Source of the DNA: Campylobacteraceae bacterium
Lineage (GTDB): Bacteria > Campylobacterota > Campylobacteria > Campylobacterales > Sulfurospirillaceae
Direction of reading: 5' to 3'
NCBI GenBank assembly: GCA_019162915.1
Contig: JAFLKZ010000170.1
Coordinates: 763-10,122, forward strand
DNA: 9,360 bases
Positions 1 to 6,792 of the stretch are shown piece by piece. Both the position numbers and the translations under genes were made by a program. Within the stretch, counting starts at the first letter, position 1, and every line of letters begins with the position of its first letter. The notes beneath the pieces are model-generated. The model saw only the letters and a list, made by a program, of their open reading frames with translations. It searched no databases and was not told the origin of the DNA.

Positions 1-1
1 A

Positions 2-1693
2 CTCTATGCTGTTGAAGCGTTAATTCGCAACTACGAAGGAGCTGGTTTTTATACGATAGATGCCATCTTTGATACGGCGTACAGTGAACAAATACTTTAT
101 CCTTTAGATATTCAGCTTCGAGAAAAAGCTATTCATAAATTTTCCCTACTTCCTTTTTCAAAAAACATCAAACTTTTTTATAATCTCGATAACCGCATCA
201 CTTTAATGCCAGATTTTCAATTTGGATATACGAGTAAATTACTGGGTAAATATGAAATGGAAACTTCTGACATCTGCTTTGAACTCTCCGAAAAACATCA
301 AATTGGTTTTTATGCAGGCGTTGATAAAATCGTGTTAGGGTTATATAAAGACCAAGGTTATAAAATGGCAATAGATGATTTTGGGGTTGGTTTTTCAGGA
401 CTTCAGATGCTCTATAATGCCGATCCTGATTTTATCAAGATAGATAGATTTTTTATTCAAGATATTCATAAGAGTAAAAAAAAGAAGCTTTTTGTTAGCT
501 CCATCGTCCAGATTGCACAAGCCATGGGAATATTTACAATTGCTGAGGGTGTTGAGTGTGAGGAAGAATACCTCGAATGTAAAAGGCTAGGATGCAATAT
601 GGTACAAGGGTTTTTTGTCCAAAAACCAACCCGTAATGTGGGAGAGATACTTCCTTCTTATGATTCTTTAAAAGATGTTTCTCAAAGGGATAAGCGCGAG
701 AGTGGTAAGATAAATAACATTGAAAAGTATTTGCAAAAGATTAATTATGTGAGTGTTGATTCTAGTATTGATGCTGTCTATGAGCTTTTGAGGGAAAATA
801 AAAATACTAACTTTATTCCCGTTTTGGAAAAAGATTTAACACCACTTGGCATCATCAAAGAAACTGAAATAAAATCTTACATTTACTCGACGTATGGCAA
901 AGCACTTTTGTATAACATCACAAAGGGAAGTCTGAAGCAACTTGTGACGCATTGCGGTACGGTTGATATCAATGATCCGATAGAGAAAATTTTGAAAATC
1001 TATGCTTTTGATGATGATAACGATGGTGTTCTCATCACTAAAGATGAAAAATATATTGGTTATTTAAGTTCTAAAACACTGCTTGATATCATCAATGAAA
1101 AAAACATCGTCGATGCAAAAGATCAAAATCCTCTTACAGGACTTGCAGGAAACCGTATTATCAATGAGTTTGTAGCTACGAGTATGGAAGAGAATGAAAA
1201 AGTGATGATGGTCTATTTTGACTTTGATAATTTTAAACCTTTTAATGATTATTATGGATTTAGGAAAGGCGATAGGGCTATTACTCTTTTTGCAGATATC
1301 CTTAGAAGTTCTGTGGGGTTTGAAGAGTGCTTAGTCGGGCATGTTGGAGGAGATGACTTTTTTTTAGGGTGGGTGTTTAAAGAAGACGATACTTTTGAAA
1401 AAATATATAAAATAGTAGTCGGCATTATCGAGAAGTTTTCCAATGATGTTAAGAGTTTTTACTGCGAAAATGGCTTAAGTTCAGGTTTTATTATGGCAAA
1501 AAACAGAGAAGGGGTGTTGCAAAGATTTACGTTGATGACAGTTAGTGCTGCTGTTATTTGCAGTGGGTTTGGGCATAAAAACAAACTTGATGACAACACG
1601 CTTAACGAGATTTTTGGTATTTTGAAAAAGAGTGCCAAAGCTTCACCAGAGCATATTGCTTGTGTTGATTTGGGAGTTATCGCTGAGATTTAA
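2..1693 (+). CDS. EAL-CBS-GGDEF cyclic-di-GMP enzyme, 5' end outside window
   Basis: The frame is open from base 2, so the start lies upstream; the first internal ATG (206) is not the real start because the EAL motif itself is at 14-22. 563 residues are visible. The EAL phosphodiesterase domain keeps its signature residues: VEALIR, FELSE, IDDFGVGFSG (371-400), IKIDRFF, AEGVE (542-556) and a QGFF motif. A stretch at about 725-1110 resembles a pair of CBS domains, which in other proteins bind adenine nucleotides. The C-terminal GGDEF domain starts at LTGLAGN and has the FDFDNFKPFND loop. Its active-site motif is GGDDF (1346-1360) rather than GGDEF, and the inhibitory RxxD site reads FEEC. The family splits c-di-GMP to pGpG with the EAL domain. 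I infer that the phosphodiesterase is active and the cyclase is weak or regulatory. No membrane segment is visible in this part. Domain order is secure; net activity is not. Confidence 0.9.
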   Translation, partial: LYAVEALIRNYEGAGFYTIDAIFDTAYSEQILYPLDIQLREKAIHKFSLLPFSKNIKLFYNLDNRITLMPDFQFGYTSKLLGKYEMETSDICFELSEKHQIGFYAGVDKIVLGLYKDQGYKMAIDDFGVGFSGLQMLYNADPDFIKIDRFFIQDIHKSKKKKLFVSSIVQIAQAMGIFTIAEGVECEEEYLECKRLGCNMVQGFFVQKPTRNVGEILPSYDSLKDVSQRDKRESGKINNIEKYLQKINYVSVDSSIDAVYELLRENKNTNFIPVLEKDLTPLGIIKETEIKSYIYSTYGKALLYNITKGSLKQLVTHCGTVDINDPIEKILKIYAFDDDNDGVLITKDEKYIGYLSSKTLLDIINEKNIVDAKDQNPLTGLAGNRIINEFVATSMEENEKVMMVYFDFDNFKPFNDYYGFRKGDRAITLFADILRSSVGFEECLVGHVGGDDFFLGWVFKEDDTFEKIYKIVVGIIEKFSNDVKSFYCENGLSSGFIMAKNREGVLQRFTLMTVSAAVICSGFGHKNKLDDNTLNEIFGILKKSAKASPEHIACVDLGVIAEI

Positions 1694-1701
1694 AAGATAA
1701 G

Positions 1702-1725
1702 ATAACCTTTACATGTAAAGGTTAT
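1702..1725. terminator. perfect palindrome after the EAL-CBS-GGDEF gene, possible terminator
   Basis: Nine bases after the stop codon there is a perfect 24-bp palindrome: arms ATAACCTTTA and TAAAGGTTAT around CATG. As RNA it gives a 10-bp stem with a 4-nt loop. No U-tract follows on the + strand (GAAATAAGAATTTC comes next), so it is not a textbook intrinsic terminator for the upstream gene. Read on the - strand it is followed by a partly T-rich run (CTTATCTTTT). It ends about 28 bp before the -10 box of the next gene, so it could also be a protein-binding site. The palindrome is certain; its role is not. Confidence 0.45.
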
Positions 1726-1752
1726 GAAATAAGAATTTCATCAAGATACGGC

Positions 1753-1776
1753 TATAATATGTTTCTATCAAAGGAC
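1753..1776 (+). promoter_or_regulatory. promoter -10 box and Shine-Dalgarno site of the GIY-YIG gene
   Basis: TATAAT at 1753-1758 is a consensus -10 hexamer. A start of transcription near 1765 would leave a leader of under 20 nt. AAGGAC at 1771-1776 gives a good ribosome binding site, with AAGGA six bases before the ATG at 1782. No convincing -35 hexamer is visible, which is usual for Campylobacterota sigma-70 promoters. Confidence 0.6.
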
Positions 1777-1781
1777 GTATT

Positions 1782-2051
1782 ATGGTTAATCCAACACCTT
1801 ATTTTATTTACATGCTTAGGTGTAACGATAATACACTTTATACAGGGATTGCACGCAATCTTGATAAACGACTCGAAGAGCACAATACCTCCGCAAAAGG
1901 TGCTAAATATACTAAATCTCGCCGTCCAGTTAGTTTGGTTTACAACGAAGTATGCGAGGATAAGAGTACTGCGCTTAAAAGAGAAATCGCCATTAAAAAA
2001 ATGAAGAAAATTTTGAAAGAAGGCTTATTGTTATCGTTTGATAAAAATTGA
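1782..2051 (+). CDS. GIY-YIG nuclease superfamily protein (YhbQ/UPF0213-like)
   Basis: An 89-residue protein, the usual length for the stand-alone single-domain GIY-YIG proteins common in bacteria. FIYMLRC (residues 8-14) and LYTGIA (19-24) are the GIY and YIG strands. RNLDKRLEEHN (25-35), KYTKSRRP (42-49), VYNE (53-56) and the ALKREIAIK helix with Glu68 supply the other conserved positions, so the domain looks intact and potentially catalytic. Family members cut DNA; for the small YhbQ type the cellular role is poorly defined, and a DNA-repair or DNA-processing role is only inferred. The ATG at 1782 is chosen because AAGGA precedes it by six bases and the domain begins at once. It has its own promoter and a 141-bp gap before the next gene, so it is probably transcribed alone. 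Confidence 0.9.
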   Translation: MVNPTPYFIYMLRCNDNTLYTGIARNLDKRLEEHNTSAKGAKYTKSRRPVSLVYNEVCEDKSTALKREIAIKKMKKILKEGLLLSFDKN

Positions 2052-2089
2052 GCTCCAAATGATATAGTTTATATTTGAATTTTTTTTGA

Positions 2090-2095
2090 TACAAT
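2090..2095 (+). promoter_or_regulatory. putative promoter of the multidomain c-di-GMP sensor gene
   Basis: TACAAT at 2090-2095 is one mismatch from the TATAAT consensus and is preceded by a T-rich run (2080-2087), the arrangement typical of Campylobacterota promoters. Transcription would start near 2102 and leave a leader of about 90 nt before the ATG at 2193. No clear -35 element is visible. Confidence 0.5.
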
Positions 2096-2144
2096 TAAGT
2101 TTTTAAAATAAAAAGACGAAGAGGACTTGGATTAGTAACATTTT

Positions 2145-2180
2145 CCTTGGTGTAGTTGACGCGCAACACTTACCCGGAGG
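2145..2180 (+). promoter_or_regulatory. leader hairpin that can pair with the Shine-Dalgarno sequence
   Basis: The only strong Shine-Dalgarno sequence is GGAGG at 2176-2180, 12 bases before the ATG at 2193, which is longer than usual. CCTTGG at 2145-2150 can pair with CCGGAGG at 2174-2180 (six pairs, one G-U, one bulged G). Inside it, GT-GTTG (2152-2158, one bulged A) pairs with CAAC-AC (2164-2169) around a five-base loop. The fold would hide the ribosome binding site and suggests translational control. It does not match the conserved cores of the c-di-GMP-I or -II riboswitches that I can recall. Base pairing is read by eye; stability was not computed. Confidence 0.35.
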
Positions 2181-2192
2181 TAATTTATTGCG

Positions 2193-5100
2193 ATGAAAAC
2201 AAATGACAAAAGCTCTAGTTTTAAAATATCTTCTCTAACGCAATTGAACTATGATTGCCCTTCATCTTTTTTAAAAATACTTGCAGATATCACTACTGTA
2301 TTAAGCCATATTCCCATCGAAGCAATCGATAAAGCAATGACGCAAATCCTTGAAGATATGGGTGAGTTTTTTCAAGCTGAGCGCATAGGTATCTTTTTGT
2401 TTTCTAAAGATAGCGTAACGCTTGAAAATTCTCATATGTGGTCTCAATCCAACATTGAGTATCAAAGAAAATCTTTTCAAAATTTATCAAAAAATACGAT
2501 TTCTTGGCTTATCTTAAAGATAGAAAAGGGAGACATCCTTCATATCTCTGATATAGAAATACTTCCCTTCGAAAATAAACTAGAAAAAATTGAGTTTGCG
2601 CATCAGGGTATTCGCTCTTTACTGGTATGCCCTTTGATGTATAACTATCAGTTACTTGGGTTTTTGAGATTTGATAGGATTCTTCGTAAAAAAGAGTGGA
2701 CGCAAAAGCAGATTGAGGCGTTAGCTATTATTGCTAATATTTTAGCGGGTACTTTTGCTCATAAAGCTACACAAATGTTTTTACGCGAAAAAGAATCATT
2801 GTATAACTCGGCTATGGACAATGGTCAAGCTTTAATTTGGATGGCAGGTTTAGATAAGGGATGTTACTACTTTAACAAACCATGGTTTGATTTTACGGGA
2901 AGAACTTTAAGCGAAGAGTTTGGAAATGGCTGGGCGGAGGGTGTTCATAAAGATGACCTCCATCATTGTTTGGATATTTATAACACAGCATTTGAATTGC
3001 ATGAAAAATTTAGTATGATTTATCGTTTGCGCCACCATGATGGTTCTTATCGATGGATTTTAGATGATGGTTCTCCTCGTTTTGATCGTGATGGAAATTT
3101 TATGGGCTACATTGGACATTGTTTAGATGTTACCGAGAGAATTGTATCTGAGAAATATGAGCAATTTCGAAGTCATATCTTAGGTTTGATAGCCAGTGGA
3201 GAGCAACTTCCTATCATTCTTAAAGAGATAGTCAAAGGGATAGAGCAATTCAATCCTGCGATGCTTTGCAGTATATTATTGTTAGATAGCAAAGGAATGT
3301 GTCTTGGAAAAGGCGTTGCTCCTAGCCTTCCTGATTTTTATAATGCAGCTATTGAAGGGATTGCTATTGGTATGGGAATAGGCTCTTGTGGGGAAGCTGC
3401 TTTTTTAGGGAAAAGGGTTATTGTCGAAGACATTATGACACATCCTAATTGGGAGCCTTTTAAAAAACTAGCAAGTTGTGCAAAGCTTGGTTCATGCTGG
3501 TCGGAGCCAATTGTCTCTTCAACCTCTGAAGTCCTTGGTACTTTTGCTATCTATCACCATGAAGCGCATACACCTTTAAAATACGATATTGCTATTATTG
3601 AACAAGTTGCTCGTTTGTCGAGTATTGCGATTGAAAAAAGTATGGATGCCCAAAAACTAAGCGATAGTGAAAAGCGCTTTCGTACACTGATGGAAAATAT
3701 TCCTAGTGTTGCAGTGCAAGGGTATAACTTAGATGGCTCGGTCACATTTTGGAATCAAGCTTCAGAGCAACTCTATGGGTATAGTAAAAAAGATGTCATA
3801 GGTGCTAATTTATTAGATCTTATTATTCCCAAAGAGATGACGCAAGGTGTCAAAGGAGCAATGCAGTACATGAGCGAAACGGGTGAGCCTATTCCTGCTG
3901 GAGAATTGCTTTTGCAGAGAAAAGATGGGTCTCGCGTGCCTGTATTTTCAAGTCATGCCTTAGTGAAGGCTATGAATAAGTTACCTGAATTATTTTGTTT
4001 AGATATCGATTTAACCGAACAAAAGAGAGCGGAGGAAGAACTTCGTCTTGCGGCGAGTGTCTTTACTAATGCGAGAGAGGGCATTTTGATTACGGATATT
4101 GAGGGGATTATTATTAATGCGAACAGTGCATTTAGTAGAATTACAGGGTACACGCACGATGAAATTCTTGGAAAAAAACCTAGTATCCTTAAATCTGGTC
4201 GTCATGATGATTTATTTTATGAATATATGTGGCGTGATCTTATTGAAAAAGGTCATTGGTATGGTGAAATTTGGAATCGTCGTAAAAATGGAGAAGTCTA
4301 TGTGGAGATGGTCACCATCAGTGCTATACGCGATGAACAAGGTATTACCCGTCAATATATGGCGTTGTTTTCTGATATCACGATAGTGAAAGAGCATGAA
4401 CGACAATTAGAGTATATTGCCTATCATGATGCGCTGACGGGGCTTTCTAATCGTGTATTGTTAGCCGATAGAATTCATCAAGGAATGACACAGGCAAAAC
4501 GACGTGAAGAAATAATGGTAATCGCCTATCTTGATTTGGATGGTTTTAAGATTATCAATGATCGTTATGGACATGAAATGGGAGATCAATTACTCATCGC
4601 ATTAGCGACAAGAATGAAACTGTCTTTGCGTGAAGGAGATACGCTTGCTAGACTAGGAGGCGATGAGTTTGTAGCAGTGCTGACTGATATGGAAGATATT
4701 GAATCGAGCATGCCGATGATAGAAAGGTTGCTTGAAGCGGCTGCTCAACCCGTCACCATTGGGAAATATGTACTTCAAGTTTCTGCGAGTATAGGCGTTA
4801 CTTTTTATTCACAGACAGAAGAGATGGAAGCCGATCAACTCCTTCGCCAAGCAGATCAAGCGATGTACCAAGCTAAATTAGCGGGTAAAAATCGTTGTCA
4901 TATTTTTGATGCAGAGCAAGATCGGAGTATCAGAGGATATCATGAGAGTATAGAGCGTATTCGTCATGCCTTGTTTGCGAATGAGTTTGTCCTTCACTAT
5001 CAACCAAAAGTCAATATGCGAACAGGAAAACTCATCGGTGCTGAGGCATTAATACGTTGGGAACATCCAGAAAAAAGTCTGCTTCTCCCTGGAATGTTTT

Positions 5101-6074
5101 TGCCTGTCATTGAAGAGCATCCTTTGGCTATCGATGTGGGAGAATGGGTGATCGATACGGCACTTGCGCAAATAAGTCAATGGCAAGCGTTAGGTCTTGA
5201 AATTCCTATCAGTGTCAATATTGGTGCGCGGCAATTACAGCAAGTGGATTTTGTGGGGCGTTTGCGGACTCTTTTAAGCGCTTATCCTAATATGACACCG
5301 TTTAGTCTTGAGCTTGAGATACTTGAAACGAGTACTTTGGAAAATTTAGCAGGCGTTTCAAAGATTATAGAAGAGTGTCGCTCTTTAGGTGTGAGTTTTG
5401 CTCTCGATGACTTTGGTACTGGTTACTCTTCGTTAACATATCTAAAGCAACTCCCCGTTACTTTACTTAAAATAGATCAATCTTTTGTGCACGATATGTT
5501 AGATGACCCCAATGACTTAGCAATTTTAGAGGGAGTTTTGGGACTTGCCAATGCTTTTCATCGTCAAGTGATTGCAGAGGGTGTCGAAACGGAAGATGAA
5601 GGAAAAATGCTTTTACAATTGGGATGTGAATTAGCACAAGGCTATGGCATTGCACGACCAATGCCCGCTTCTAAGTTTTTAGACTGGTTGTCCTCATGGA
5701 AACCTTATTCCTCTTGGGTAAATCTTGCATCAAAAAGCCGTGATGATTTTCCATTGCTTTTTGCTATCGTTGAACATCGGGCGTGGGTTACATCTATCGA
5801 AAATTATCTCAAAAATGGTTTTTATACACAACCACTTATGAACTGTAATGAATGCAGATTAGGCATTTGGCTTGCAACAGAAAATGTTGCTCGTTATGGT
5901 AAAGAAAATATTGAAAATGTCACGGCGTCGCATCAAAAAATACACACTGTAGCACAAGAACTTTGCAAACTTTATGATGAAGGCAAAACTACAGAAGTCA
6001 GTGAAAGATGTGAAGAATTTTATATTTTACGGGAAAGTTTACTTGAAAAGTTAAAGATATTTACGCAGGTGTAA
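2193..6074 (+). CDS. GAF-PAS-GAF-PAS-PAS-GGDEF-EAL-CZB cyclic-di-GMP sensor enzyme
   Basis: A 1293-residue protein with no signal peptide or membrane span, so probably cytoplasmic. Approximate order: GAF (28-192), PAS (205-320, ending GHCLDVTERI), GAF (325-485), PAS (492-612), PAS (620-740), GGDEF (744-905), EAL (925-1175), CZB-like zinc domain (1190-1290). The cyclase half is canonical: YHDALTGL at 744, GGDEF at 822-826, and the RxxD inhibitory site R813-D816. The phosphodiesterase half has EAL at 951-953, N1009, E1042, DDFGTGYSS at 1072-1080, KID at 1093-1095 and AEGVE at 1128-1132; LEITE reads LEILE and NxS reads NIG, mild departures. The C-terminus holds H1195, C1221 (in CRLGIW), H1247 and H1251, matching the 3His/1Cys zinc site of CZB domains (chemoreceptors, DgcZ). 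It should make and/or degrade c-di-GMP according to small-molecule, redox and zinc cues; which activity wins is not predictable. An in-frame stop at 2181 makes the ATG at 2193 the first possible ATG. It appears monocistronic. Confidence 0.93.
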   Translation: MKTNDKSSSFKISSLTQLNYDCPSSFLKILADITTVLSHIPIEAIDKAMTQILEDMGEFFQAERIGIFLFSKDSVTLENSHMWSQSNIEYQRKSFQNLSKNTISWLILKIEKGDILHISDIEILPFENKLEKIEFAHQGIRSLLVCPLMYNYQLLGFLRFDRILRKKEWTQKQIEALAIIANILAGTFAHKATQMFLREKESLYNSAMDNGQALIWMAGLDKGCYYFNKPWFDFTGRTLSEEFGNGWAEGVHKDDLHHCLDIYNTAFELHEKFSMIYRLRHHDGSYRWILDDGSPRFDRDGNFMGYIGHCLDVTERIVSEKYEQFRSHILGLIASGEQLPIILKEIVKGIEQFNPAMLCSILLLDSKGMCLGKGVAPSLPDFYNAAIEGIAIGMGIGSCGEAAFLGKRVIVEDIMTHPNWEPFKKLASCAKLGSCWSEPIVSSTSEVLGTFAIYHHEAHTPLKYDIAIIEQVARLSSIAIEKSMDAQKLSDSEKRFRTLMENIPSVAVQGYNLDGSVTFWNQASEQLYGYSKKDVIGANLLDLIIPKEMTQGVKGAMQYMSETGEPIPAGELLLQRKDGSRVPVFSSHALVKAMNKLPELFCLDIDLTEQKRAEEELRLAASVFTNAREGILITDIEGIIINANSAFSRITGYTHDEILGKKPSILKSGRHDDLFYEYMWRDLIEKGHWYGEIWNRRKNGEVYVEMVTISAIRDEQGITRQYMALFSDITIVKEHERQLEYIAYHDALTGLSNRVLLADRIHQGMTQAKRREEIMVIAYLDLDGFKIINDRYGHEMGDQLLIALATRMKLSLREGDTLARLGGDEFVAVLTDMEDIESSMPMIERLLEAAAQPVTIGKYVLQVSASIGVTFYSQTEEMEADQLLRQADQAMYQAKLAGKNRCHIFDAEQDRSIRGYHESIERIRHALFANEFVLHYQPKVNMRTGKLIGAEALIRWEHPEKSLLLPGMFLPVIEEHPLAIDVGEWVIDTALAQISQWQALGLEIPISVNIGARQLQQVDFVGRLRTLLSAYPNMTPFSLELEILETSTLENLAGVSKIIEECRSLGVSFALDDFGTGYSSLTYLKQLPVTLLKIDQSFVHDMLDDPNDLAILEGVLGLANAFHRQVIAEGVETEDEGKMLLQLGCELAQGYGIARPMPASKFLDWLSSWKPYSSWVNLASKSRDDFPLLFAIVEHRAWVTSIENYLKNGFYTQPLMNCNECRLGIWLATENVARYGKENIENVTASHQKIHTVAQELCKLYDEGKTTEVSERCEEFYILRESLLEKLKIFTQV

Positions 6075-6130
6075 AATAATATAGAGAACGATGGATGGGC
6101 TTTTTATTTGTAGATTGATGAATTTAAAAC

Positions 6131-6157
6131 TTGATAGAGACAGAATACAACTATAAA
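6131..6157 (+). promoter_or_regulatory. higBA promoter: putative promoter of the higBA locus
   Basis: TTGATA at 6131-6136 and TATAAA at 6152-6157 resemble -35 and -10 boxes, with a short 15-bp spacer. The -10 lies four bases before a 22-bp palindrome, so a repressor bound there would block transcription. The 56 bases between the end of the sensor gene (6074) and 6131 contain no gene or convincing terminator. Confidence 0.4.
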
Positions 6158-6160
6158 AAT

Positions 6161-6182
6161 AAATCCCTAAATTTATGGATTT
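6161..6182. promoter_or_regulatory. 22-bp palindromic operator candidate for HigA
   Basis: Outer arms AAATCC (6161-6166) and GGATTT (6177-6182) are perfect inverted repeats. They share their centre with the inner palindrome TAAATTTA (6168-6175), so only one base pair of the 22 breaks the symmetry. The site lies just after the -10 box and before the toxin's ribosome binding site, where HigA-type antitoxins normally bind to repress their own operon. Binding by this HigA is inferred from position and symmetry. The ATG at 6175 falls inside this palindrome, which argues against its use as a start codon. Confidence 0.55.
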
Positions 6183-6210
6183 TAAAAGACTTTGTTTACG
6201 AAGGGGAGCT

Positions 6211-6405
6211 ATGGCGTATTTTTTCCATATCTTCCAGGGCTTGGCACCGCCAGCTAGTTTTTTACGAGACAATCGGGTAGTGTTTAATATCGGCGGAAAC
6301 AAATACAGACTAATCGTAAAAATTAACTACTCATACAATACCGTCTATATTCGATTTGTTGGAACACATGCAGAATATGACAAAATTAATGCAGAGGAGA
6401 TATAA
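6211..6405 (+). CDS. higB: HigB-family toxin, N-terminally truncated and probably inactive
   Basis: The C-terminal part is an unmistakable HigB toxin (RelE-like mRNA interferase): ASFLRDNRVVFN, IGGNKYRLIVKINY and VYIRFVGTHAEYDKINAEEI. HigB proteins are about 95-105 residues, with some 55 residues before the VVFNI strand; here the ATG at 6211 leaves only about 21 (64 residues in all). That ATG is preferred because AAGGGGAG (6201-6208) precedes it. An in-frame ATG at 6175 gives 76 residues but has no Shine-Dalgarno and sits in the operator. The preceding MAYFFHIFQGLAPP does not look like HigB. One frame over, bases 6215-6250 read RIFS...RAWHR, resembling the family start (MRIIS) and its RAW(Y/H) helix. 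This suggests a small insertion plus a deletion of roughly 100 bases in the ancestral gene. Either a pseudogene or a residual peptide. It ends two bases before higA. Confidence 0.8.
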   Translation: MAYFFHIFQGLAPPASFLRDNRVVFNIGGNKYRLIVKINYSYNTVYIRFVGTHAEYDKINAEEI

Positions 6406-6407
6406 AA

Positions 6408-6779
6408 ATGAATATTATACCTATACGAACAGAAGCAGATTATGATGCAGTACTAGCACGTATTGACACACTTATGGATGCAAAATTTGGAACACCAGAA
6501 GGAGATGAACTTGATGTCCTCGTAACACTTGTGGAAGCCTGCGAGGCAAAACACTATCCCATGCTCCCTTGTGATCCGATAGAAGCTATCAAGTTTCGCA
6601 TGGACCAAATGGGATTAGAGCTTAAAGATTTGACACCCATTATTGGCTCACGTTCTAAAGTTTCTGAAGTGCTCAATCACAAGCGAAAACTGTCTATTAA
6701 TATGATTCGCAATTTACACAAACAGTTAACTATCCCTTATGAATCATTAATGAATAGCTACGCAGTGCGCACTGTGTAA
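6408..6779 (+). CDS. higA: HigA-type antitoxin with helix-turn-helix domain
   Basis: A 123-residue protein of normal length for the HigA family. The N-terminus (IRTEADYDAVLARID, then GTPEGDELDVLVTLVEACEAKHYP) is the conserved toxin-binding/dimer region, and DPIEAIKFRMDQMGL (56-70) leads into an XRE/Cro-type helix-turn-helix at about 69-91 ending SRSKVSEVLNHKRKLS. Such proteins neutralise HigB and repress the operon through the palindrome upstream. The start is set by AGAGGAGA at 6393-6400 and by the two-base gap after the toxin stop, the usual toxin-first order of higBA. No damage is visible. With the toxin truncated, it may persist only as a DNA-binding regulator or as protection against related toxins, which is inference. 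Confidence 0.93.
   Translation: MNIIPIRTEADYDAVLARIDTLMDAKFGTPEGDELDVLVTLVEACEAKHYPMLPCDPIEAIKFRMDQMGLELKDLTPIIGSRSKVSEVLNHKRKLSINMIRNLHKQLTIPYESLMNSYAVRTV
6759..6778. repeat. palindrome overlapping the end of higA
   Basis: TACGCAGT (6759-6766) and ACTGTGTA (6771-6778) are inverted arms around GCGC with a single non-Watson-Crick pair (G-U in RNA), and the stop codon of higA lies in the right arm. As RNA it is an 8-bp stem with a tetraloop. The following sequence is AAGAAGAGG, so no U-tract supports an intrinsic terminator. It may be a processing or pausing hairpin, or chance. Confidence 0.4.
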
Positions 6780-6792
6780 AGAAGAGGATTGA

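Noticed and set aside
1759..2004. Open frame of 81 codons overlapping the GIY-YIG gene on the same strand
   Set aside because: It overlaps the GIY-YIG frame, which has clear family motifs and a ribosome binding site; this frame has neither and starts inside the promoter region.
2102..2192. c-di-GMP riboswitch in the leader of the sensor gene
   Set aside because: The conserved GEMM-I core elements I know are not present; only a hairpin pairing with the Shine-Dalgarno sequence can be supported.
4099..4386. 95-codon open frame inside the multidomain sensor gene
   Set aside because: It lies wholly within the third PAS domain of the 1293-residue protein and shows no motif or ribosome binding site of its own.
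6175..6210. Upstream in-frame ATG at 6175 as the higB start
   Set aside because: It has no Shine-Dalgarno sequence, lies in the palindromic operator, and the extra 12 residues do not resemble HigB; the ATG at 6211 has AAGGGGAG before it.
6051..6302. 83-codon open frame on the - strand across the higBA promoter
   Set aside because: It is antisense to the sensor gene end, the operator and higB; no family resemblance and no ribosome binding site were seen.
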